This document shows, piece after piece, positions 11,101 to 16,597 of a DNA stretch of 64,000 nt (position 1 is its first letter; each line of letters begins with the position of its first letter). The stretch is from Bacteroidota bacterium. Lineage in GTDB: Bacteria; Bacteroidota; Bacteroidia; UBA4408. A model generated the notes under the pieces. That model worked only from the letters and a program-made list of their open reading frames with translations, was not told the origin of the DNA and made no database searches. The stretch covers positions 980,001 to 1,044,000 of the forward strand of contig JADKCP010000001.1 of assembly GCA_016718805.1 (NCBI GenBank), given 5' to 3'. The position numbers were made by a program, and so were the translations under genes.

Positions 11101-11368
11101 ATTTACCGAGGACAATCAAATTTTTGAATCGCACAAATTACACTTATATAAAGGTGATATAATTTATTTGTTTACAGATGGCTATGCCGATCAGTTTGGT
11201 GGTGAATATGGAAAAAAAATGACAGCAAAAAAATTCAAAGAAGCAATTCTCAGTGTCGCAAATGATAGCATGGAAAAGCAAAAATTTTATTTGAATAATT
11301 TTATTGAAATATGGAAGGGGAAAGAATTTCAGGTGGATGATATTTTAGTAATTGGAATTAAGCTGTAA
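8180..11368 (+). CDS. Two-component-regulator propeller sensor with SpoIIE (PP2C) phosphatase output
   Basis: A 1062-residue membrane signalling protein. The signal peptide (ending SSAQAQ) is followed by about 14 Reg_prop repeats (e.g. 'DKNIWICTDVGLCVF', 'NLWLGTNNGLNRL'), forming periplasmic propellers to ~680. Next come a Y_Y_Y domain (~690-765), one transmembrane helix (WWFIAVCILISIITVIYYI) and a short coiled coil (KEKKQLEEKVEERTTELK). The C-terminal SpoIIE-type Ser/Thr phosphatase has 'FKPRDVVSGDFYWF', 'ADCTGHGVPGAFMSMIG' and 'LFTDGYADQFGG', so its metal-binding Asp residues look intact. There is no histidine kinase or response-regulator domain. It probably reads an extracellular signal and dephosphorylates an anti-sigma antagonist or similar partner, which is not encoded nearby. 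Confidence 0.9.
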   Translation: MVFFKKSILFFFVILVSSAQAQHYNFKRFTTKNGVAHPIVQQIVQDHEGYFWLATQGGLNRFDGKKFSSFRKSNGLPTSDITAVLEDENKNIWIGTTEGLAKFDGISFTSFKNYGLNHQINSIYKDSKEIIWFCTLGGGIVSFDGKSFKQYTRKEGLITDSIFCLIQDYDKNYWIGTYHFGVSKITATSVTSGRLKCQTYTKSDGLSSNNIYCMQEDNQHTIWLGTTNGFLTKYENGKFSPFVISDETKTDFVADILKDSRNNIWVGTLEHGLIKITNKDYSFYTEAEGLSSHCINYLLEDKDKNIWICTDVGLCVFKNEAIITFNENSGLPTNMPQSIHELTDGTIVCGTAPGLSYYNGTRFISIDNIEEVKNSFITSIAEDDNGLIWLGANNGMLIVISKKGNKYALQRTVTEVNGEILSYISEIKKSNSGAIWFASYGQGLFKYHNNVYTRFSKKEGLQSDNLQSVFIDSKGNIWMGSNQNGVFKYDGNKFTNYTTANGLADNMVFGICENTNGTMFFATAEGGLSVFHNNRFVTISTKDGLSSNLILSVKADMQNNLWLGTNNGLNRLRLRSDYKVESLKIYTEQNGLEGTEFIVSNSLFIDKNGIVWAGTSNGLSKYNPAVDFANNTPPTLSLQNILLFNQKVNWQQYTEEVNKQTNLPVNLRLNYKNNHLSFEFQALSIDEDLKYTYKLEGFDKEWSPLTTSTEAVYSNIPSGRDYIFRVKALNSDGVWSTKNIEFKFYIEAPIWQRWWFIAVCILISIITVIYYINWRTSKLAKEKKQLEEKVEERTTELKHTNLRLSEAFTDIKDSINYAQRIQEAILPMDSIIKKVFPDSFILFKPRDVVSGDFYWFGTVEKNGNLYHIIAAADCTGHGVPGAFMSMIGNTILSEIVIAREIVDPSKILFELHHGIRKALKQNLTTSRDGMDICLCTINLTDNTINYAGAYNPLWVLKNNSDIEIVKANKCAIGGFTEDNQIFESHKLHLYKGDIIYLFTDGYADQFGGEYGKKMTAKKFKEAILSVANDSMEKQKFYLNNFIEIWKGKEFQVDDILVIGIKL

Positions 11369-11473
11369 ACAAGATTGTTTTAATAATATATCAATAAAAC
11401 AAGGAGATAGCTGACATTACTGATTAAAATCAGATTTTTATTTAACTAAGTTTAGTTAATATTGTACAATCAA

Positions 11474-12421
11474 ATGAACACAATGGAAGAGCAAAAAAAT
11501 TTAGATAGCTTTCAAAAAAAGATTGATGAAGGCTTAAAAATTGAACCTAAGGATTGGATGCCTGAAGCTTATCGCAAGCAATTAATTCGCATGATGAGCC
11601 AGCATGCTCATAGCGAAATTGTTGGAATGTTGCCAGAGGGAAATTGGATTACACGGGCTCCTAGCTTGCGTCGAAAAGCAGTTTTACTAAGTAAAGTGCA
11701 GGATGAAGCAGGGCATGGTCTTTATCTTTATAGTGCAGCAGAGACACTTGGTGTTGATAGAACAGAACTACTTCAACAGTTACATACCGGTAAAGCAAAG
11801 TATTCGAGTATTTTTAATTATCCAACCCTTACCTGGGCTGATGTTGGGGCTATTGGTTGGTTAGTTGATGGCGCTGCAATTATGAATCAAACCATGTTAG
11901 CTCGAGGTTCTTATGGACCTTATTCAAGAGCAATGGTACGAATTTGCAAAGAGGAAAGTTTCCATAACCGACAAGGGTTTGAGATAATGACCGTCCTCGC
12001 AAATGGAACGGCGGAACAAAAGCAAATGGCACAAGATGCATTGAATCGTTGGTGGTGGCCTGCAATTATGATGCTTGGACCAAGTGATGATCAATCACCT
12101 AACAGCGAACAGTTGATGCGCTGGAAAGTTAAATTAGAAAGCAATGATGAAATCAGACAGCGTTTTATTGATAGAACTGTTCCTCAAGGATTGTTTATTG
12201 GATTAACCTTTCCTGATAAAGATTTAAAATTTAACGAAAGCACTGGACATTACGAACATGGTCCTATTAATTGGGATGAATTTTTTAATGTAGTAAAAGG
12301 TAACGGCCCTTGCAATCGAGAGCGAATTAAAGCACGTGTAAATGCCGACAAAGAAGGATTTTGGGTGAGAGAAGCAGCAAGAGCATACGCTGAAAAGAAG
12401 AAAGCAATGGTTGCTGCCTAA
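11474..12421 (+). CDS. paaA: 1,2-phenylacetyl-CoA epoxidase, catalytic subunit PaaA
   Basis: Di-iron oxygenase subunit that epoxidises the phenylacetyl-CoA ring in aerobic phenylacetate breakdown. Carboxylate and histidine ligand motifs are visible in 'VQDEAGHGLYLYS' and 'ICKEESFHNRQGFEIM'. The frame is open from a TTG at 11462, but I choose the ATG at 11474 (MNTMEEQKNL; ATG 11483 is the alternative), because a TAAGTTTA near-consensus -7 element ends about 20 bases before it. First gene of paaABCD. The reductase paaE and the downstream paa genes are not in the window. Confidence 0.95.
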   Translation: MNTMEEQKNLDSFQKKIDEGLKIEPKDWMPEAYRKQLIRMMSQHAHSEIVGMLPEGNWITRAPSLRRKAVLLSKVQDEAGHGLYLYSAAETLGVDRTELLQQLHTGKAKYSSIFNYPTLTWADVGAIGWLVDGAAIMNQTMLARGSYGPYSRAMVRICKEESFHNRQGFEIMTVLANGTAEQKQMAQDALNRWWWPAIMMLGPSDDQSPNSEQLMRWKVKLESNDEIRQRFIDRTVPQGLFIGLTFPDKDLKFNESTGHYEHGPINWDEFFNVVKGNGPCNRERIKARVNADKEGFWVREAARAYAEKKKAMVAA

Positions 12422-12467
12422 TAAATATTAGATTGATAAACAGCCAAAACAATTAATATAAAAAACA

Positions 12468-12758
12468 ATGAGTCAAGATACACAATGGCCACTTTGGGAA
12501 GTATTTATTCAACCCAATGCAGGCATACCCCACAAGCATGCCGGTAGCGTGCATGCTGCTGACGCCGAATCAGCTTTAATGAATGCAAGAGATGTTTATA
12601 CTCGTAGAAGTGAAGGAATTAATATTTGGGTAGTTCCATCGAATGCAATTACTGCCTCAAGTCCTGAAGACAGTGCTTCATTTTTTGAACCTTCAAACGA
12701 TAAGCCTTACAGACATCCAACCTTTTATAAAATTCCAGATGGAGTTAAATATTTATAA
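12468..12758 (+). CDS. paaB: 1,2-phenylacetyl-CoA epoxidase subunit PaaB
   Basis: A 96-residue protein with family features 'WPLWEVFIQPNAGIPHKHAGSVHA' split over the first 30 residues, then 'ALMNARDVYTRRSEGINIWVV'. PaaB bridges PaaA-PaaC heterodimers in the epoxidase complex. Length is normal. It lies 46 bp after paaA and 25 bp before paaC, in one operon. Confidence 0.95.
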   Translation: MSQDTQWPLWEVFIQPNAGIPHKHAGSVHAADAESALMNARDVYTRRSEGINIWVVPSNAITASSPEDSASFFEPSNDKPYRHPTFYKIPDGVKYL

Positions 12759-12783
12759 TCAATCAACGTAAGTATTTTAAAAG

Positions 12784-13542
12784 ATGACAATTAACGAAGC
12801 AAAATTTGAATATTATTTACGATTGGGAGATTCCAGTTTAATACTGGGGCATCGTATTAGTGAGTGGTGCGGACATGGGCCAATTCTTGAAGAGGATATT
12901 GCACTGATTAATGTTGCATTAGACTTAGTTGGACAATCACGATTTATGTTGGATGCAGCAGGCAAAATTGAAAATAAAGGAAGAACAGAAGATAATCTGG
13001 CTTACTTTAGAAATGCCAGCGAGTATAGAAACGCTTTGTTATGCGAGCAACCTAATGGCGATTTTGCAAACACCATAGTCCGTCAATTTTTTTACGACAC
13101 CTATCATTTTCTTCTTTTAACTGAGCTTACAAAAAGCAAAGATGAAACATTAGCTGCATATGCCGAAAAGGCGCTAAAGGAAGTTAGCTATCACCTGCGT
13201 CATAGTCAGGATTGGTTAGTGCGATTAGGAGATGGAACCACAGAAAGTAATGTAAGAACACAAAATGCTGTGAATGAACTTTGGATGTATACCGGAGATT
13301 TATTTGATATGAATGAAGTGGATGCACTTTTAATTAAGGAAGGTGTAGCTGTTGACTTAACTAAAATTAAACTTGGCTGGGACAAAAAAATTAAAGAAGT
13401 TTTAGATGAAGCAAATTTAACTTCACCTGAAAATCAGTTCATGCAGAAGGGCAGTAAAGCTGGTATACATACTGAACAATTAAGTTACATTCTCGCCGAA
13501 ATGCAATCATTAGCCCGCGCATTGCCTGATGCTGTTTGGTAG
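12784..13542 (+). CDS. paaC: 1,2-phenylacetyl-CoA epoxidase structural subunit PaaC
   Basis: A 252-residue ferritin-like helical protein that pairs with PaaA. Typical features are 'LRLGDSSLILGHRISEWCGHGPILEEDIAL' (in pieces near residues 10-40), 'NDFANTIVRQFFYDTYHFLL' and 'SYHLRHSQDWLVRLGDGT'. PaaC lacks the catalytic iron centre and helps position substrate in PaaA. Third gene of the operon, 19 bp before paaD. Confidence 0.95.
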   Translation: MTINEAKFEYYLRLGDSSLILGHRISEWCGHGPILEEDIALINVALDLVGQSRFMLDAAGKIENKGRTEDNLAYFRNASEYRNALLCEQPNGDFANTIVRQFFYDTYHFLLLTELTKSKDETLAAYAEKALKEVSYHLRHSQDWLVRLGDGTTESNVRTQNAVNELWMYTGDLFDMNEVDALLIKEGVAVDLTKIKLGWDKKIKEVLDEANLTSPENQFMQKGSKAGIHTEQLSYILAEMQSLARALPDAVW

Positions 13543-13561
13543 GATATGAAACTTTGAATTA

Positions 13562-14197
13562 ATGGAATCAAACGTTTCAAAATCAATTTATCTATTACTT
13601 GCAGAGATTCCTGATCCAGAAATTCCTGTTATTAGTATAGTAGATTTGGGCATAGTGAGAAATGTTGAAATTAATGGTGATTCATCAATTACTGTTACCA
13701 TTACGCCTACATATAGTGGATGTCCGGCAATGAGGTTAATTGAAGACGAGATAGTATCCGTTTTGAAAAGGGAGGGGTATAAAGAAGTTAAAATTCAAAC
13801 AACCTTAACCCCTGCATGGACTACTGATTGGCTAAGTGAAACGGCGAAGCAAAAATTAGTAGATTACGGAATTGCACCACCCGAAAAAACATCAATAGAT
13901 AAAAATTCGTTATTAAATAAAGTAAAGATTATTCATTGTCCGCAGTGCAAATCAACACAAACGGAAATGATAAGTCAGTTTGGTTCAACCGCTTGTAAAG
14001 CCCTCTACCGTTGCTTATCCTGCAAGGAACCCTTTGATTATTTTAAGTGTATCTGGAAAAAAAGTGAAACAGAAATCAACTTTTTTTTGCATATCATTTT
14101 TAGTTTTCTACATTTGCAGTCCTTTTTAGAAAAAAGAGTTCTTTTTTGTGTTGCAAAACACTCGGAAACGGCTGAAAAGAAAGGAATGCCGATGTAG
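13562..14197 (+). CDS. paaD: PaaD, Fe-S/zinc-type maturation subunit, with an anomalous C-terminal extension
   Basis: Residues 1-164 match PaaD. A DUF59/MIP18-type domain ('IPDPEIPVISIVDLGIVRNVEI') is followed by a C-terminal zinc ribbon (CPQC...CLSCKEPFDYFKCI). PaaD is thought to help mature the di-iron centre of the epoxidase. PaaD normally ends just after 'FKCI' (residue 164, base 14053). Here the frame stays open for 47 more residues, through the tRNA-cluster promoter and 10 bases into tRNA-Thr, stopping at TAG 14195-14197. The extension looks like translated non-coding DNA. Either an original TGA became TGG (14054-14056), or an indel lies in the A7 run (14057-14063), since a -1 shift there reaches a stop at 14065. 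Confidence 0.85.
   Translation: MESNVSKSIYLLLAEIPDPEIPVISIVDLGIVRNVEINGDSSITVTITPTYSGCPAMRLIEDEIVSVLKREGYKEVKIQTTLTPAWTTDWLSETAKQKLVDYGIAPPEKTSIDKNSLLNKVKIIHCPQCKSTQTEMISQFGSTACKALYRCLSCKEPFDYFKCIWKKSETEINFFLHIIFSFLHLQSFLEKRVLFCVAKHSETAEKKGMPM
14087..14116 (+). promoter_or_regulatory. Promoter of the tRNA cluster (-33 TTG / -7 TACATTTG)
   Basis: TTG at 14087-14089 and TACATTTG at 14109-14116 are separated by 19 bp, a full match to the Bacteroidota housekeeping promoter (TTG-N19-TAnnTTTG). Initiation is expected near 14122, about 65 nt before tRNA-Thr. From 14102, 33 bases are identical to the tuf promoter region at 19950-19982. It lies inside the extended paaD frame. Confidence 0.85.
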
Positions 14198-14261
14198 CTC
14201 AGTTGGCCAGAGCAGCTGATTTGTAATCAGCTGGTCGGGGGTTCGAATCCCTCCATCGGCT
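14188..14261 (+). tRNA. thrU: tRNA-Thr (anticodon UGU)
   Basis: A full cloverleaf of 74 nt. The acceptor stem GCCGATG pairs with CATCGGC. The anticodon loop is TTTGTAA between GCTGA and TCAGC. The T-loop is GTTCGAATC and no CCA is encoded. First of four tRNAs in the order Thr-Tyr-Gly-Thr, the order found upstream of tufB in many bacteria. Its first 10 bases overlap the end of the extended paaD frame. Confidence 0.97.
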
Positions 14262-14298
14262 CTAGAATTTGTTCTTTAATTAATGATTTTATTTAGAA

Positions 14299-14381
14299 GG
14301 GGAGATACCAGAGTGGCCAAATGGGACAGACTGTAAATCTGTTGCTTAATTGCTTCGAAGGTTCGAATCCTTCTCTCCCCA
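14299..14381 (+). tRNA. tyrU: tRNA-Tyr (anticodon GUA)
   Basis: An 83-nt class II tRNA with a long variable arm (TTGCTTAATTGCTTCGAA region). Acceptor GGGGAGA pairs with TCTCCCC. The anticodon loop CTGTAAA lies between ACAGA and TCTGT. It is 37 nt after tRNA-Thr, on the same expected transcript. Confidence 0.97.
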
Positions 14382-14473
14382 CAAAGTAAACCGCTGTTTT
14401 AACAATGGTTTGCAGGATTAAATGGATACTAAATCCTTCATGTTATTTTCCTGAAGGAATTAAGATAGTAAAA

Positions 14474-14546
14474 GCGGAAGTAGCTCATTTGGTAGAGCAT
14501 CAGCCTTCCAAGCTGAGGGTGGCCGGTTCGAGCCCGGTCTTCCGCT
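14474..14546 (+). tRNA. glyT: tRNA-Gly (anticodon UCC)
   Basis: A 73-nt cloverleaf. Acceptor GCGGAAG pairs with CTTCCGC, the anticodon loop CTTCCAA lies between TCAGC and GCTGA, and the T-loop is GTTCGAGCC. Third tRNA of the cluster. Confidence 0.97.
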
Positions 14547-14591
14547 CGTAAAAGGAAATGTGACTTAGTTGCATTTCCTTTTAATTTTTAA

Positions 14592-14663
<72 letters not shown>

Positions 14664-14718
14664 CACCAAGTCCCTTACCGATATTCACGATTTTTTTTGA
14701 CATTTCTCCCTATTAAAA

Positions 14719-14793
14719 GCTGTTGTAGCTCAGGGGTAGAGCATCCGCCAGCTGGCGGAGAAGAGGTCACGGGTTCAATTCCCGTCAACAGCT
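14719..14793 (+). pseudogene. tRNA-Thr-like copy 1, no anticodon loop
   Basis: Identical to thrT outside the anticodon arm, which is replaced by TCCGCCAGCTGGCGGA. It should fold into acceptor, D and T arms plus a 6-bp hairpin with an AGCT loop. It cannot decode a codon. Confidence 0.9.
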
Positions 14794-14849
14794 CTCCAAG
14801 TCCCTTACCGATATTCACGATTTTTTTTTGACATTTCTCCCTATTAAAA

Positions 14850-14924
14850 GCTGTTGTAGCTCAGGGGTAGAGCATCCGCCAGCTGGCGGAGAAGAGGTTA
14901 CGGGTTCAATTCCCGTCAACAGCT
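14850..14924 (+). pseudogene. tRNA-Thr-like copy 2, no anticodon loop
   Basis: Same structure as copy 1, with one C-to-T change just before the T-stem (GAGGTTACGGG). The palindrome is intact. Confidence 0.9.
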
Positions 14925-14979
14925 CACCAAGTCCCTTACCAATATTCACGATTTTTTTTGACATTTCTCCCTATTAAAA

Positions 14980-15054
14980 GCTGTTGTAGCTCAGGGGTAG
15001 AGCATCCGCCAGCTGGCGGAGAAGAGGTCACGGGTTCAATTCCCGTCAACAGCT
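14980..15054 (+). pseudogene. tRNA-Thr-like copy 3, no anticodon loop
   Basis: Identical to copy 1 over all 75 bases. The following spacer carries several substitutions (CCAATTCCCTTTCC). Confidence 0.9.
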
Positions 15055-15108
15055 CTCCAATTCCCTTTCCGATATTCGCGATTTTTTTTGACATTTCTTC
15101 CTATTAAA

Positions 15109-15183
15109 GCTGTTGTAGCTCAGGGGTAGAGCATCCGCCAGCTGGCGGAGAAGAGGTCACGGGTTCAATTCCCGTCAACAGCT
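15109..15183 (+). pseudogene. tRNA-Thr-like copy 4, no anticodon loop
   Basis: Identical to copy 1. It is followed by the most diverged spacer of the array (15184-15241), which shares only scattered blocks with the others. Confidence 0.9.
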
Positions 15184-15241
15184 CAACTGCCTCAAAACAA
15201 TATTCACAAGATTTATTCTTTTTATTTTATCGCTATTAAAA

Positions 15242-15316
15242 GCTGTAGTAGCTCTGTGGTAGATCATCCGCCAGCTGGCGGAGAAGAGGTCACGGGTTCA
15301 ATTCCCGTCAACAGCT
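15242..15316 (+). pseudogene. tRNA-Thr-like copy 5, damaged 5' half
   Basis: The 5' half differs (GCTGTAGTAGCTCTGTGGTAGATC), which breaks acceptor and D-stem pairs. The palindrome and everything 3' of it match copy 1. This half-and-half pattern suggests partial gene conversion of an older unit. Confidence 0.88.
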
Positions 15317-15372
15317 CTCCAAGTCCCTTACCGATATTCACGATTTTTTTTTGACATTTCTCCCTATTAAAA

Positions 15373-15447
15373 GCTGTTGTAGCTCAGGGATAGAGCATCC
15401 GCCAGCCGGCGGAGAAGAGGTCACGGGTTCAATTCCCGTCAACAGCT
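15373..15447 (+). pseudogene. tRNA-Thr-like copy 6, palindrome variant
   Basis: The palindrome reads TCCGCCAGCCGGCGGA. The change falls in the loop, so the 6-bp stem is kept. One D-loop change (GGGATAG) is present. Confidence 0.88.
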
Positions 15448-15503
15448 CACCAAGTCCCTTACCGATATTCACGATTTTTTTTTGACATTTCTCCCTATTA
15501 AAA

Positions 15504-15578
15504 GCTGTTGTAGCTCAGGGGTAGAGCATCCGCCAGCCGGCGGAGAAGAGGTCACGAGTTCAATTCCTGTCAACAGCT
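15504..15578 (+). pseudogene. tRNA-Thr-like copy 7, T-stem mutated
   Basis: It carries the same palindrome variant as copy 6. The T-arm reads ACGAGTTCAATTCCTGT. Its two changes are not compensatory and leave one mismatch and one wobble pair. Confidence 0.88.
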
Positions 15579-15634
15579 CACCAAGTCCCTTACCGATATT
15601 CACGATTTTTTTTTGACATTTCTCCCTATTAAAA

Positions 15635-15709
15635 GCTTTTGTAGCTCAGGGGTAGAGCATCCGCCAGCTGGCGGAGAAGAGGTCACGGGTTCAATTCCCG
15701 TCAACAGCT
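15635..15709 (+). pseudogene. tRNA-Thr-like copy 8, acceptor mutated
   Basis: It matches copy 1 except for G-to-T at position 4 (GCTTTTG), which breaks one acceptor-stem pair. The palindrome is intact. Confidence 0.88.
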
Positions 15710-15764
15710 CTCCAAGTCCCTCTCCGATATTCACGATTTTTTTTGACATTTCTCTGTATTAAAG

Positions 15765-15830
15765 GCTGTTGTAGCTCAGGGGTAGAGCATCAGCCAGCTG
15801 GCGGAGAAAAGGTCAGGGGTCAATTCAGAT
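15765..15830 (+). pseudogene. tRNA-Thr-like copy 9, truncated
   Basis: The acceptor 5' strand and D-arm are intact. The palindrome has one change (TCAGCCAGCTGGCGGA), the T-arm is degraded and the acceptor 3' strand is missing. This is the decayed end of the array. Confidence 0.8.
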
Positions 15831-16016
15831 CCTAATTCCAGAAATTGTCAATTATAACATCGATATATACCGCATCTGCCGAATAAACTATTTACACTTA
15901 ATGCTAACAGGCTACAATTTATTTCTACATACAAATATTAATTGATTGCATCAAAAAGTATAATTGCAACAAAATCATCATCAAATTAATTATAGAGCAA
16001 ACTAGTGAAAAATAGT

Positions 16017-16024
16017 TATTTTTG
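16017..16024 (+). promoter_or_regulatory. Putative -7 promoter element
   Basis: TATTTTTG fits TAnnTTTG and ends 25 nt before the ATG at 16049. The region between the array end and this site (15831-16016) is AT-rich with nothing else recognised. Confidence 0.45.
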
Positions 16025-16048
16025 TTTAACTAACTAAAATTCAGAACT

Positions 16049-16588
16049 ATGAAAATTCTTAAAAAACTTGGAATTGGGATATTGGCAATTGTGGCCATTT
16101 TATTAATCGTTGCTGTTTTTATTAAAAAAGAATACGCGGTTGAACGAGAAGTTTCTATAAACAAGCCTTTGGCGGATGTATTTGCCTACGTTAGAAATAT
16201 TAAAAATCAGAATTATTATAGTGTATGGAATTTAAAGGATCCGAATTCTAAACAGGACTTCAAAGGTACTGATGGAACAGTTGGATTTATTGCTTCGTGG
16301 GATAGCAAAAATGATGAAGTTGGACAAGGCGAACAAGAAATAAAAAACATTGTTGAAGGTTCAAGAATTGACATGGAGCTTCGATTTACTAGACCTTTTA
16401 AAGCAACCGATCAAGGATATTTGATTACCGAAAGCGTGAACGAAAATCAAACCAAGGTTAAATGGGGGTTTACCGGAAAAATGGATTACCCAATGAATTT
16501 AATGCTCGTGTTGATGGATATGGAAGGTATGATTGGCAATGACATGCAAGCAGGTTTAACCAATTTAAAAAACATCTTAGAAAAATAA
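16049..16588 (+). CDS. SRPBCC (START/polyketide cyclase-like) family protein, membrane-anchored
   Basis: A 179-residue protein. An N-terminal hydrophobic helix (GIGILAIVAILLIVAVFI, about 8-25) anchors it. The rest has the SRPBCC pattern: 'VEREVSINKPLADVFAYVRNIKN' opening, a 'GTVGFIASWDSKNDEVGQGEQEI' core and a C-terminal helix 'DMQAGLTNLKNILE'. Such proteins bind hydrophobic ligands; the ligand here is unknown. It lies in the segment that separates the tRNA array from tuf and ends 9 bp from the convergent gene. Confidence 0.8.
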   Translation: MKILKKLGIGILAIVAILLIVAVFIKKEYAVEREVSINKPLADVFAYVRNIKNQNYYSVWNLKDPNSKQDFKGTDGTVGFIASWDSKNDEVGQGEQEIKNIVEGSRIDMELRFTRPFKATDQGYLITESVNENQTKVKWGFTGKMDYPMNLMLVLMDMEGMIGNDMQAGLTNLKNILEK

Positions 16589-16597
16589 TGTGATGGT

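Larger units (their letters stand above)
14719..15830 (+). repeat. Tandem array of nine tRNA-Thr-like units with a palindrome in place of the anticodon arm
   Basis: Nine direct repeats have a period of about 129-133 bp. Each holds a 75-nt tRNA-Thr-like sequence plus a ~55-base spacer copied from downstream of thrT. In every unit the 13 bases CTTCCTTGGTAAG (5' anticodon strand, loop and the start of the 3' strand) are replaced by the 16-base perfect palindrome TCCGCCAGCTGGCGGA or a one-base variant. Acceptor, D- and T-arm sequences are otherwise kept in most copies. Spacers are as similar as the tRNA parts, which suggests recent tandem duplication or homogenisation. One spacer (15184-15241) and the copy after it have diverged, and the ninth copy is truncated. 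No cas-like genes and no encoded CCA are present. Confidence 0.95.

Noticed and set aside
14719..15830. Nine extra functional tRNA genes
   Set aside because: None has an anticodon loop; the palindrome replaces it. Several also have broken stems.
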